Shown: positions 1 through 8,449 of the stretch, in pieces
Position numbering within the stretch: the stretch's first letter is position 1
Layout: every line of letters starts with the position of its first letter
NCBI GenBank assembly: GCA_001717545.1
Contig: CP017039.1
Location: 1,798,001-1,862,000, forward strand
Direction of reading: 5' to 3'
Length of the DNA stretch: 64,000 bases
DNA from: Anaerolineaceae bacterium oral taxon 439
GTDB lineage: Bacteria > Chloroflexota > Anaerolineae > Anaerolineales > Anaerolineaceae
Notes under the pieces: model-generated
Told to the model about the DNA's origin: nothing
Seen by the model: the letters and a program-made list of their open reading frames with translations, nothing else
Database searches by the model: none
Position numbers and translations under genes: made by a program

Positions 1-79
1 AAATCACCTCGTGCGAACAAAGCGCCTGCCCAACCGGACGGGGATCTCCGTATTTTTCGTCGAATCCTTTTCGGACCGT

Positions 80-85
80 TATAAT
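80..85 (+). promoter_or_regulatory. -10 box for the threonine aldolase-like gene
   Basis: A perfect TATAAT lies 22 nt before the ATG at 107, and a GGAGG ribosome site sits at 97-101. No convincing -35 hexamer is visible. Because transcription would start near 92, the longer reading frame opening at position 11 cannot be the translated form. Confidence 0.5.
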
Positions 86-106
86 AAAAAATCGTCGGAG
101 GCAAAC

Positions 107-1156
107 ATGATTCGATTCAACAGCGACTACACGGAAGGCGCGCATCCTGAGATTCTTGAGGCGCTGATTCGAACGAACGAGCTGCAAAGCGACGGCTACG
201 GCGCCGACCCGTACTGCGGCGCTGCGCGGACGATGATCCAGACGGCTTGCGGGGATCCAGATGCCGACGTGCATTTTTTCGTCGGCGGGACACAGACGAA
301 TTTCACGCTCATCGCCGCGGCGCTCCGTCCGTACCAGAGCGTCTTGAGCGCGGCCACAGGTCATATCTTCGTGCATGAAAGCGGCGCGATCGAAGCGACG
401 GGGCATAAATGCGAAACGCTTCCGACCGTCGACGGTAAAATCCGGGCCGCGGATATTGAAGCGAAGCTCGAAGCGCACCGCGCAGACGAATCCTTCGAGC
501 ATGCGACCCAACCCAAGCTGGTCTACCTGTCGCAGCCGACCGAGCTCGGAACGCTTTACACGCGGCAGGAACTGACCAAAATCCGCGCCACCTGCGACAG
601 GTACGATCTTTTCCTCTATATCGACGGCGCGCGGATCGTATACGCGCTGACCTCGGAGAAAAACGATGCTGACTTAAAGACGATCGCCCGGATCGCCGAC
701 GCGTTCTATTTCGGCGGAACGAAGGCGGGACTCCTCTTCGGCGAAGCCCTCATTATCCGCAGCGATACGCTCAAGCGCGATTTCCGTTATATTCAAAAGC
801 AACGCGGCGGATTGCTGGCGAAAGGGCGGCTCTTAGGCGTCCAATTCGCCGCGCTTTTTGAAGCCAGCCTGTACGAAGAAATCGGGCGGCACGCGAACCG
901 AGCCGCGGATAAAATACGGGAAGCGCTGCGCGAAATGAGGGTTCGTTTCCTCGTCGCCTCACCCACGAATCAGATCTTCCCGATTTTCCCGGACGGCCTG
1001 ATCCGGGAGCTGCGGGAGGATTTCGCGCTGGCGTATATCCAGCGCGTGAGCGAAAGCGAAAGCTGCGTCCGGATCTGCACGAGTTTCGCGACCAGAGACG
1101 AGGACGTCGAAGCGTTAATCGCCAGAGTCCGATCGCTGCTCGATAAAAATCGGTAA
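107..1156 (+). CDS. Threonine aldolase-like PLP-dependent beta-eliminating lyase
   Basis: The 349-residue protein is a fold-type I PLP enzyme of the low-specificity L-threonine aldolase / beta-eliminating lyase family, which cleaves L-threonine or allo-threonine to glycine and acetaldehyde in the cytoplasm. Visible signatures are the N-terminal FNSDYTEGAHP, the HESGAIEATGHK segment, YIDGAR (the PLP-ring aspartate region) and FGGTKAG, whose lysine should form the Schiff base. I chose the ATG at 107 because GGAGG precedes it by 5 nt and the frame opening at 11 would begin upstream of the promoter. The gene stands alone, followed by the flotillin gene in the same direction. Exact substrate preference cannot be read from sequence. 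Confidence 0.85.
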   Translation: MIRFNSDYTEGAHPEILEALIRTNELQSDGYGADPYCGAARTMIQTACGDPDADVHFFVGGTQTNFTLIAAALRPYQSVLSAATGHIFVHESGAIEATGHKCETLPTVDGKIRAADIEAKLEAHRADESFEHATQPKLVYLSQPTELGTLYTRQELTKIRATCDRYDLFLYIDGARIVYALTSEKNDADLKTIARIADAFYFGGTKAGLLFGEALIIRSDTLKRDFRYIQKQRGGLLAKGRLLGVQFAALFEASLYEEIGRHANRAADKIREALREMRVRFLVASPTNQIFPIFPDGLIRELREDFALAYIQRVSESESCVRICTSFATRDEDVEALIARVRSLLDKNR

Positions 1157-1245
1157 TGTCGATCCCATGCGTCATTCAGTCTGGTGAACGCAGTCCGGAT
1201 ACTGTAAAATAAGATATCGTTGAAAACGTTAAGCAGGAGGAGAAA

Positions 1246-2628
1246 ATGGATTACACTCTGATCGGAATCGCGGCCGTAATCTTTATTGGAATAATCGTGA
1301 CATTGGGGTACGTTAAAGCCCCGCCCGATAAAGCGTTTATCATTTCCGGGCTCAGGCGTAAAGTCGTCGTCGGCAGGTCGGCGATTCGGATCCCATTCCT
1401 CGAACGGTTGGATAAACTTTCGCTGAAAGTCATGTCGGTCGACGTGAAGACCGGGACGGCGGTTCCGACGAACGATTATATTAACGTCAGAGTCGACGGC
1501 ATTGTAAAGATAAAAATTTCGAGCGATCTCGATATGATTGGCAAAGCGGCGCAGAACTTCCTGAACCAGTCCGAAGAATATATTATCGGGCAGGTTAAGG
1601 ACGTTCTGGAAGGAAATATGCGCGAAATTATCGGCCAGCTTACGCTCCCTACCATGGTTCAGGACCGCAAACTTTTCGGGGAGAAGGTCCAGGAAAACGC
1701 CGTGCCGGACCTGGCGAAATTAGGTCTCGAAATCGTATCGTTCAACATTCAATCCTTCGAAGATGAAAACGGCGTTATCGAGAATCTCGGGATCGATAAT
1801 ATTTCGAAGATCCGAAAAGAAGCTTCGATCGCGAAAGCCAACGCCGATAAGGACGTCATTATCGCCCAGGCCAACGCGAACAGGCTCGCCAACGACGCGG
1901 AAGTCGAATCGCAGCGAATTATCGCCGAGCGACAGAATGAACTCGAAATCAAGAAGGCGCAGCTGAAAACCGAAGCGGATAAGCAGAAGGCCGAAGCCGA
2001 TATGGCTTACGATATTCAGGCGGAAGAAAGAAGAAAAGATAAGGAAGCGAAATCCGCGGAGGCCAACCTGATCCGCGAGCAGAAGCAGATCGAGATCCAG
2101 AAAGCAAAGCTCGACGCAGAACAAAAACAGGCCGCCGACGTCCAGCTCTATCAGCGGCAAAAAGAAGCGGAGGCGAAGCTTTTCGAGGAACAGAAGAGCG
2201 CCGAGGCGATTAAGATCAGAGCCGAACAGGAGGCCGCCGCCGTAAGAATCAAAGCGGAAGCCGACGCCGACGCGAAGCGGCAGGTCGGTCTTGCGGAAGC
2301 GGAAGCGCTGCGCGCGAAGGGGCTCGCCGAGGCAGAGGCGATCGACAAGAAAGCGGAGGCCATGAAAAAATATGGCGAGGCCGCCATGCTTGAGATGTAC
2401 TTTAATGTCTTGCCGGAAATTTCAAAAAATATTACCGCCCCGCTCGGCAATATTGACAAGATTACGATGTATGGGGACGGGAACAACGCAAAGCTGGTCG
2501 GCGATATAACGAAATCGCTGACGCAGATAACCGACGGATTAAACGACAGCCTCGGCGTTGACGTTAAGTCGCTGGTTACGGGATTCCTGAAGAATAAAAC
2601 GATCAGTGAGGAAAAAAGCGGCGAGTAA
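1246..2628 (+). CDS. Flotillin / SPFH-domain membrane protein
   Basis: A 460-residue flotillin-family protein: one N-terminal membrane segment (about residues 4-22), an SPFH/band-7 domain (about 25-190), then a long Ala/Glu/Lys-rich coiled coil (about 190-385) and a hydrophobic, less charged tail. Flotillins oligomerise on the cytoplasmic face of the membrane and organise membrane microdomains and membrane protein complexes. The layout fits the FloT/YuaG/YqiK group rather than the shorter HflK/HflC or FloA types. AGGAGG precedes the ATG by 6-7 nt. It is a single-gene unit closed by a strong terminator; no NfeD-family partner is adjacent, although many flotillins have one. Confidence 0.88.
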   Translation: MDYTLIGIAAVIFIGIIVTLGYVKAPPDKAFIISGLRRKVVVGRSAIRIPFLERLDKLSLKVMSVDVKTGTAVPTNDYINVRVDGIVKIKISSDLDMIGKAAQNFLNQSEEYIIGQVKDVLEGNMREIIGQLTLPTMVQDRKLFGEKVQENAVPDLAKLGLEIVSFNIQSFEDENGVIENLGIDNISKIRKEASIAKANADKDVIIAQANANRLANDAEVESQRIIAERQNELEIKKAQLKTEADKQKAEADMAYDIQAEERRKDKEAKSAEANLIREQKQIEIQKAKLDAEQKQAADVQLYQRQKEAEAKLFEEQKSAEAIKIRAEQEAAAVRIKAEADADAKRQVGLAEAEALRAKGLAEAEAIDKKAEAMKKYGEAAMLEMYFNVLPEISKNITAPLGNIDKITMYGDGNNAKLVGDITKSLTQITDGLNDSLGVDVKSLVTGFLKNKTISEEKSGE

Positions 2629-2648
2629 GCCGGTACGCCGCGAACTCC

Positions 2649-2692
2649 ACGTACAAAAAACGATCGGCAAGCGCCGATCGTTTTTTGTACGT
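2649..2692. terminator. Bidirectional Rho-independent terminator
   Basis: A perfect 20-bp inverted repeat (2649-2668 and 2673-2692) with a 4-nt loop has A-run and T-run arms built into the stem, so it can end both the flotillin transcript and the convergent superoxide reductase transcript. Confidence 0.9.
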
Positions 2693-2702
2693 ATTTAATC
2701 CA

Positions 2703-3083
2703 TCAGAGCGCGGTCTTCCAAAGCCCGTGCAGGTTGCAATGTTCATAGACCGCAACCGCTTCGTCGTCGGTAACCGTGAAGACAGCCTTCGGCTTATCGC
2801 CCGCGTTCAGATATTTGATCTGGAAGCCCTTCCGGGTCTCGAGAACGACGAACTCGATCCAGTGCTCGGGAAGCATCGGATGCTCAACCGCTCCAACAAC
2901 AACTTCAATTTTATCACCGGAGACCTTGACATCCGGCACGTGTTTTTCCTTGGCGGCGTCGACCGTATTCGCGGTAACCGGCGCCATAGGCTCCCCGCAG
3001 CAAATCGTGGGGACGTTTCGATCGTTTTTCAACGTGACAATCATTTTTTTGCAGTGCCTGCAATATAAGAATTCAAGTTTCAT
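2703..3083 (-). CDS. dfx: Desulfoferrodoxin (2Fe superoxide reductase)
   Basis: A 126-residue superoxide reductase that reduces superoxide to hydrogen peroxide without making oxygen, an oxidative defence typical of anaerobes. The N-terminal desulforedoxin-type centre is complete (Cys8, Cys11, Cys28, Cys29), so it is the two-iron class. The catalytic Fe site ligands are visible as His48 (in EKHVP), His68 (VEHPM), His74 (EHWI), Cys116 and His119 (CNLHG), together with the Glu46-Lys47 pair near the active site. The start is supported by GGGAG six to seven nt upstream. It is monocistronic, convergent with the flotillin gene. Confidence 0.95.
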   Translation of the reverse strand: MKLEFLYCRHCKKMIVTLKNDRNVPTICCGEPMAPVTANTVDAAKEKHVPDVKVSGDKIEVVVGAVEHPMLPEHWIEFVVLETRKGFQIKYLNAGDKPKAVFTVTDDEAVAVYEHCNLHGLWKTAL

Positions 3084-3156
3084 TTTTTCTCCCTTATTTA
3101 TGCTGAAATGCCTTTCAACTGACGCCTTTATTTTATCATAAATCCGAGAACAGACC

Positions 3157-3198
3157 CCATGTTGTAATTATTTTATGATTTAAACGATTCCAACATGG
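3157..3198. promoter_or_regulatory. 8-bp inverted repeat between divergent genes
   Basis: CCATGTTG (3157-3164) and CAACATGG (3191-3198) form a perfect 8-bp inverted repeat with a 26-nt AT-rich centre. It lies in the 199-bp gap between the superoxide reductase gene and the transglycosylase gene, which point away from each other. It may be a regulator site; nothing else supports this. Confidence 0.3.
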
Positions 3199-3245
3199 CC
3201 CTTCCGATCCTCAAGGCTGCGTTTCGTTTTACGATAGAACTAACG

Positions 3246-3273
3246 TTGACATGCGGGAAAGATATTGTAAAAT
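3246..3273 (+). promoter_or_regulatory. Sigma-70-type promoter of the transglycosylase gene
   Basis: TTGACA (3246-3251), a 16-nt spacer and TAAAAT (3268-3273). The predicted start of transcription falls within about 3 nt of the ATG at 3283, and no ribosome site precedes that ATG, so the mRNA looks leaderless. Confidence 0.65.
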
Positions 3274-3282
3274 TGAACTTAT

Positions 3283-5727
3283 ATGGAACGGGCGAATCGG
3301 ATCAATCACGTGGCGAAGCTTTTCCTGGCCCTGATTCTGGGGCTGGTGATGGCTGGCTGCGACGCGCAGCGGAACGAACTCATCCTCGGACTTTTTCAGA
3401 CCGCAACGCCGATTCCGCCTACGGCGACGGCGACGTCCGCGCCGACAATAACGCTCACGCCGGAACCGACCGAAACGCTCATTCCGCTTGAAGAGCCAAG
3501 CCGCGGGGACCATTATTTCCTGATTGGCGATTTCAAAACTGCGCGTTCCGAATATCGAAAGAGCGCGTTTTCAGCGGCGTCGGAAAAAGAAATCGCCGCC
3601 GCTGAACTCGGGCTGGCGAGAATCGAATCGCAGTCGGGCGAATACGAAGCCTGCCAGAACCGGCTTATCGAGGCGTTGAACCGGATCGGCGACCCCGCGC
3701 TCAAAGCGCCGCTCTGGTATCAGATGTCCGCCTGTCTGCACGAATTAGAGCTGCGCAGGGAGGAAATCAATGCGCTCAGCGAATACCTGAAAGCGAATCC
3801 GGAGAGCCGCCTGGCGTTCGAGATTCAGGAGCGGATCGGCGACCTCTATTTCGCGGAAGGCGACTATCAGGACGCAATGACGATTTATTCCGGACTGGCG
3901 GAAAGAGTCGATTTTATTTCCGGGAACCAGGTCTGGATGAAGGTCGCGGATACCTTCTTCATCCAGGGCGATTACTCGAACGCGCTGCTGGTTTGGATAA
4001 AAATTTTCGAAGCGAACCAGAACGAGGAGCTCCGGGTCCGGATCAACCTCCTTATGGCGGAAACGTACGAGATCATCGACTCAACCGAGCAGGCCTACGC
4101 CCGCTATCAGGACATCGTCAACAGCTATCCGCGCGCTGCGGGAGCGCTGGACGCGCTTCAGGCGTTAAATAACGCGGATCAGGACGTCAACCTTTTCCAG
4201 TCTGGGCTGATTTATTATTATCGCGGGAACTATAAATTAGCGTCGGCCAATTTCTACCGGTTTCTCGAATCCGGGGAAAGCGGCGACGGCGCGCTGATTT
4301 ATTATTTAGGCGTCTCCCAGATGTATGTCGGAAATTACGTCGAAGCGATATCGCTTTTTGACAAGCTGATCGAGGAATTCCCGGAAGACGGGTTCTACGC
4401 GCCCGCCTGGGAAGAAAAAGCATACGTTCAGTGGTACTATCAGGGCAATTATCCGGCGGGGGCCGCAACGCTGTTAGAATATGTCGCGAAACATCCGGAT
4501 CAGCAGCCCGCGCCGGGATACCTTTTCCAGGCAGGACGCGTCCTGGAGACGGCGCATAAACTGTCCGACGCGGCGGAAGTCTGGGAGCGGTTGATCGATG
4601 AATATCCGCTATACGAAAAAAGCGAAGAAGCCCTGTTTTTAGCGGGAATCGCGCGGTACCGGGCCGGGAACTATGACGCGGCGACAGCTACGTTCAACCG
4701 TGAATTGCTGATCGCGACCGACACGGCCGACGTCGCCAAAGCGAATTTCTGGATCGGGAAATCGTACCAGCGGAAAGGCGACGCCGAATTCGCAGAAAAA
4801 TACTTTTTAGCCGCTTCAAGCGCCTCGCCGACCGACTATTATACCGAGCGTGCCCTCGATCTTCTGAGCGGGGCTGAGCCGTTCCAGTTCGCCGCGCCGT
4901 CCGAAGCGATTTCGGGCGACATCGCGAACGAAAAGATCATCGCGGATCAATGGATGCGAATCACATTCAATATCGACGAAGCTGTCGACCTGATGCGGCC
5001 GACGCTCCTGATCGCCGACTCCGATTTTCTCCGCGCGGAAGAACTGTACCGCCTTGGCCGTTTTCAGGAAGCGCTCGAAGCCTACGACGCGGTTCGCGTC
5101 CGGTTTGACGGAGAAGTGGTCGCCTCGTATCAGCTGATGAATACGCTGATCGAAAAAGAGATTTACCGTCCCGCCGTATTTATCAGCCGCGGGATCCTGA
5201 CGCATGCCGGGCTGATCGAAGACGTACGGACGCTGAGCGCGCCGAATTATTTTAATCGGATCCGCTTCGGGACCTGGTACAGCGAGAGCGTCCTCGCGGC
5301 CTGGGAAGAATTCGGTATTCATCCCTTCGTCCTCTACGGAATGATGCGGCAGGAAAGCATGTATGATCCCTGGATTTCTTCCGCCGCCGGCGCTCAGGGG
5401 TTGATGCAGTTCATGCCCGCGACCGGGCGCGAAATGGCCGAAAAGCTGAAGTGGCCGGAGAATTACGGGCCAGACGACCTGCTCCGCGCCGCCGTATCGG
5501 TTCGCTTCGCTGGGAAATACCTTTCGGGTCAGCTTTCCTACTTCGACCAGAACCCGTACCACATGCTGGCGTCGTACAACGCGGGCGCGGGGAATACGGC
5601 GAATTGGATCGACGGCGAAGACGGCGATACAGACCTGTTCCTGGAGATGATCCGATTTGAAGAAACCCGGCTTTACGTTCGCCGGGTCTATGAAAACGCA
5701 AAAATGTACGAACGGCTGTATCGCTGA
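3283..5727 (+). CDS. TPR-repeat lipoprotein with C-terminal lytic transglycosylase (SLT) domain
   Basis: An 814-residue exported lipoprotein. The signal peptide ends in the lipobox LVMAGC (Cys near residue 26), followed by a Thr/Pro-rich linker. Residues about 80-620 are a long superhelical array of TPR-like repeats (recurrent G-N/D-Y-xx-A motifs). The last 140 residues form a soluble lytic transglycosylase (GH23) domain: RQESMYDP contains the catalytic glutamate, followed by SAAGAQGLMQFMPATG and ASYNAGAGN. It should cleave peptidoglycan glycan strands to 1,6-anhydro-muropeptides outside the membrane. This is the Slt70-like architecture with a lipid anchor. It converges on cca with 27 bp between stops and no clear terminator. 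Confidence 0.9.
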   Translation: MERANRINHVAKLFLALILGLVMAGCDAQRNELILGLFQTATPIPPTATATSAPTITLTPEPTETLIPLEEPSRGDHYFLIGDFKTARSEYRKSAFSAASEKEIAAAELGLARIESQSGEYEACQNRLIEALNRIGDPALKAPLWYQMSACLHELELRREEINALSEYLKANPESRLAFEIQERIGDLYFAEGDYQDAMTIYSGLAERVDFISGNQVWMKVADTFFIQGDYSNALLVWIKIFEANQNEELRVRINLLMAETYEIIDSTEQAYARYQDIVNSYPRAAGALDALQALNNADQDVNLFQSGLIYYYRGNYKLASANFYRFLESGESGDGALIYYLGVSQMYVGNYVEAISLFDKLIEEFPEDGFYAPAWEEKAYVQWYYQGNYPAGAATLLEYVAKHPDQQPAPGYLFQAGRVLETAHKLSDAAEVWERLIDEYPLYEKSEEALFLAGIARYRAGNYDAATATFNRELLIATDTADVAKANFWIGKSYQRKGDAEFAEKYFLAASSASPTDYYTERALDLLSGAEPFQFAAPSEAISGDIANEKIIADQWMRITFNIDEAVDLMRPTLLIADSDFLRAEELYRLGRFQEALEAYDAVRVRFDGEVVASYQLMNTLIEKEIYRPAVFISRGILTHAGLIEDVRTLSAPNYFNRIRFGTWYSESVLAAWEEFGIHPFVLYGMMRQESMYDPWISSAAGAQGLMQFMPATGREMAEKLKWPENYGPDDLLRAAVSVRFAGKYLSGQLSYFDQNPYHMLASYNAGAGNTANWIDGEDGDTDLFLEMIRFEETRLYVRRVYENAKMYERLYR

Positions 5728-5754
5728 ATCGCAGCGGGAGAGACGCCGCCAAGG

Positions 5755-7161
5755 CTAAGGCGCGCGAAGGGACTCGATATAAGCCGCGGCCTCGCTACGG
5801 CTGGTCACGGCGCCGACGATCTGCGCCTCGATCAGGCGCTCCTTAAGCTCTCCGATTTCAGGCCCCTCCGTCAATCCGAGTAAACGGATAATTTCGCCGC
5901 CGTTCAGGTACGGCTCCGGACAAACCACGCTGTCGTACCGACGGAACCGCGCCTCGAACAGCTTCGCCGCAGCATCCAGCGCGTCCGCCCACGCGGTCGA
6001 ATCGGGCGCCATGGCCGCTTTCCCGTATGCGTCCGCCAGATAGAGAAAAACGCCTTCGATCGCGGCGTTGGAATATTTCTTAAAGAAACGGTATATGTCC
6101 GTGTCGGCAAACGTATCGCCCGATTCAACGATCGCGAAAATTTCGGACGACGCCTCAAACATTTTTGCAATATTGCGGATCTCGTCGCCGCTGAGGACGA
6201 TCTGACGCGATCGGTAATTCAGGATTTTCTTCTGCGGCTCTGATTTCGGGTCGACCTTATACAGCGCAGCCAACAGCGCGAAGCGGAGAACGCTTCGGCG
6301 GTCGCGCAGGTAATTTTTCTCCGCGTCAAAATACGAACGCAGCTCGGTCCGATATGCGCCCAGCTTCAGAACCGCCAGTCCGGAGATCAGGTTCGAGGAC
6401 TCAGCCTCCTGGAACTCGGTCGTCAGGATTGAAAGCAGGCGATCCATGGATCGGGCCCGATCCACCAGCTCGTCCGTCGAATTCAGCGAGTCGTTCGGAA
6501 AGAGAAAATCGAGAATCGAAAACCGCTCCAGAGCCTGTATAATCGAAACGCTCTTCCCGAGCTTCAGGATTTTAAACAGCTCGTCGCGATACCGTTCGGC
6601 CGAGCAGTTCGGTAAAAAAGCAGGGATTCCATTCATCTCATGGATCAGCTCATCGTCCATGCTCAATCCGTATTCCAGCGCAAAGCGCAGTCCGCGGACC
6701 GCCCGGATCGGATCCTGCCGGAGACTGTCCGGGAGACACATCCGCAGCCTCTTTTCACGCAGGTCGGACATGCCGCCTAATGGATCGACGAACGTCTGCC
6801 GATCGCGGAAATCGATCGCAATCGCGTTGATCGTAAAATCGCGATTCCGCAGGTCGTCTTCGAGCGTGCCGCCGACGATTTTCGCGAAATCGAAATGAAC
6901 AAAACGATCGCCCTCGTTGATCATAACGCGCACGATCTCCCGTTCCTCGTCCATGACGTAAAACCTGGCGTTGAACGCGTCGGCGATCCGTTTCGCGATC
7001 TCGCGGACGAACCCCTCCAAAATGAAATCGTAATCATGCAGCGGCTTATTCAGGATCAAATCGCGAACCGCCCCGCCGACGAGGTACATTTTCAAGCTGG
7101 CGGGGACGACCGCTGAAATGCGATTGAGGTAATCATAGTAGCCTTGTTCGCGATCGCTCAT
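5755..7161 (-). CDS. cca: CCA-adding tRNA nucleotidyltransferase / poly(A) polymerase family
   Basis: A 468-residue class II nucleotidyltransferase that adds or repairs the CCA end of tRNAs. The head domain shows LVGGAVRD, the metal-binding DYDF (DxD), and RNRDFTINA; the neck shows QDPIRAVRGLRFA. A long helical C-terminal region follows, ending in a possible HD-like remnant without the full His-Asp set. The ATG overlaps the hpt stop as ATGA, so the two are probably translationally coupled. It could in principle be a poly(A) polymerase or an A-adding/CC-adding split enzyme; the window shows no second copy. Confidence 0.87.
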   Translation of the reverse strand: MSDREQGYYDYLNRISAVVPASLKMYLVGGAVRDLILNKPLHDYDFILEGFVREIAKRIADAFNARFYVMDEEREIVRVMINEGDRFVHFDFAKIVGGTLEDDLRNRDFTINAIAIDFRDRQTFVDPLGGMSDLREKRLRMCLPDSLRQDPIRAVRGLRFALEYGLSMDDELIHEMNGIPAFLPNCSAERYRDELFKILKLGKSVSIIQALERFSILDFLFPNDSLNSTDELVDRARSMDRLLSILTTEFQEAESSNLISGLAVLKLGAYRTELRSYFDAEKNYLRDRRSVLRFALLAALYKVDPKSEPQKKILNYRSRQIVLSGDEIRNIAKMFEASSEIFAIVESGDTFADTDIYRFFKKYSNAAIEGVFLYLADAYGKAAMAPDSTAWADALDAAAKLFEARFRRYDSVVCPEPYLNGGEIIRLLGLTEGPEIGELKERLIEAQIVGAVTSRSEAAAYIESLRAP

Positions 7162-7727
7162 TTTCCCTTTTCTTTTAACTCTTCCAGCTTCTCCAGATCA
7201 ACGACGCCAATATACTTCAGGTTCCGGTAATAATCGTCTAAATCCAGTCCATAGCCATATACAAATTTGTCCGGAATATGGAAACCGCAGTATTTAACCG
7301 GAATTTCGACTTCACGGCGGGTCGGTTTATCCAGAATCGTACAAACGCAAAGACTTTTCGGATTTCGCGTCGACAGCACGTTAATCACCGCGTTCAGCGT
7401 TTGCCCGCTGTCAATAATGTCTTCTACAATGATAACATTAAGTCCCTGGATCGGGGTGTTTAAGTCATAGGTAATTCGAACGTTCCCGGAAGACTCGCGT
7501 ATACCCGCGCCGTAGGAGGACACCGCCATAAATTCGATTTTATTCGGAACGGACACTTCCCGCATCAGGTCGATCAAAAAAACAACGCCGCCGCGCAGAA
7601 TACATATAAATAAGATTTCTTCCCCGGCGTAATCGCGCGAAATCTCCGCACCAAGCTCCTTAATCCGACGTTGGAGCGTTTCCTCGTCGATCAATACCTC
7701 GGCTAAAACGTCCTCTGGTGAATACAT
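7158..7727 (-). CDS. hpt: Hypoxanthine phosphoribosyltransferase
   Basis: A 189-residue purine salvage enzyme converting hypoxanthine or guanine plus PRPP to IMP or GMP. The PRPP-binding motif is IIVEDIIDSGQT (usually VEDIVDTG), with the flexible-loop SSYGAG and the DKFVYGYGLD base-binding segment near the C terminus. I set the start at the ATG at 7727, which has GGAGG seven nt upstream; the frame extends further upstream but with low-complexity, non-homologous residues. The gene sits between tdk and cca in one direction, grouping nucleotide salvage with tRNA maintenance. Confidence 0.95.
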   Translation of the reverse strand: MYSPEDVLAEVLIDEETLQRRIKELGAEISRDYAGEEILFICILRGGVVFLIDLMREVSVPNKIEFMAVSSYGAGIRESSGNVRITYDLNTPIQGLNVIIVEDIIDSGQTLNAVINVLSTRNPKSLCVCTILDKPTRREVEIPVKYCGFHIPDKFVYGYGLDLDDYYRNLKYIGVVDLEKLEELKEKGK

Positions 7728-7782
7728 GATCCCTCCTATCCTTTTCCGTTTCCAGAGCGGCGCAGCGGCCTGAAAAAAAGGA

Positions 7783-8376
7783 TCAGCCGCGCGATTTTCC
7801 GTTGCGATGATGAACGACGTGATGCGTTCGGCAGCGCGCCTCGTACAATTCGTCCGCGCCAACGATCACGATCGGATCGTCCGCGTCCGCCGGCTGTCCG
7901 TTGACGATCCGCTGCGTCCGCGTCGCCGGCTCCCCACAGACCATGCAGATCGCGGTCAGCTTATCGACACGCTCGGCTTTCGCGATCAGGGTCGGCATGA
8001 CGCCGAATGGAACGCCGCGGAAATCCATATCCAACCCGGTCAGGATCACGCGAATTCCGTTCCCGGATAGCCGATCCACGATTTCAACGATCGGCTCATC
8101 GAAAAATTGCGCCTCGTCGATCCCGATTACGGTCGTATCCGGGGATAAATACTGAAAAAGATCGCCGATTTTATCAATCGGAAGCGCGTCGATCTCAATT
8201 CCGCCATGCGAATGGACCCGCTCGACGACGTAACGGTCGTCAATAATCGGTTTGAAGACCTGAACTTTATTCCTTGCGATAACGGCGCGGCGAAGCCGTC
8301 GGATAAGCTCCTCCGTCTTTCCGCAAAACATCGGCCCGCAAATGACTTCAATTGGCGCAATTTGTTTTTCTGCCAT
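7783..8376 (-). CDS. tdk: Thymidine kinase (type II, TK1-like)
   Basis: A 198-residue thymidine kinase that phosphorylates thymidine to dTMP. It has the P-loop GPMFCGKT, the DEAQFF motif whose Glu is the catalytic base, and a zinc site (CMVCGEP near 145 and a later Cys-x2-His). The frame opens with GTG at 8382, but GGAG is optimally spaced (8 nt) from the ATG at 8376, so I chose that. It is followed by hpt and cca in the same direction. Confidence 0.95.
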   Translation of the reverse strand: MAEKQIAPIEVICGPMFCGKTEELIRRLRRAVIARNKVQVFKPIIDDRYVVERVHSHGGIEIDALPIDKIGDLFQYLSPDTTVIGIDEAQFFDEPIVEIVDRLSGNGIRVILTGLDMDFRGVPFGVMPTLIAKAERVDKLTAICMVCGEPATRTQRIVNGQPADADDPIVIVGADELYEARCRTHHVVHHRNGKSRG

Positions 8377-8449
8377 CTCCACGACTCCGGTTCTCGATAC
8401 TTGTATTCAGACGATATTTTACACGATAAAGCTGCCGCGATGGGGCTGA

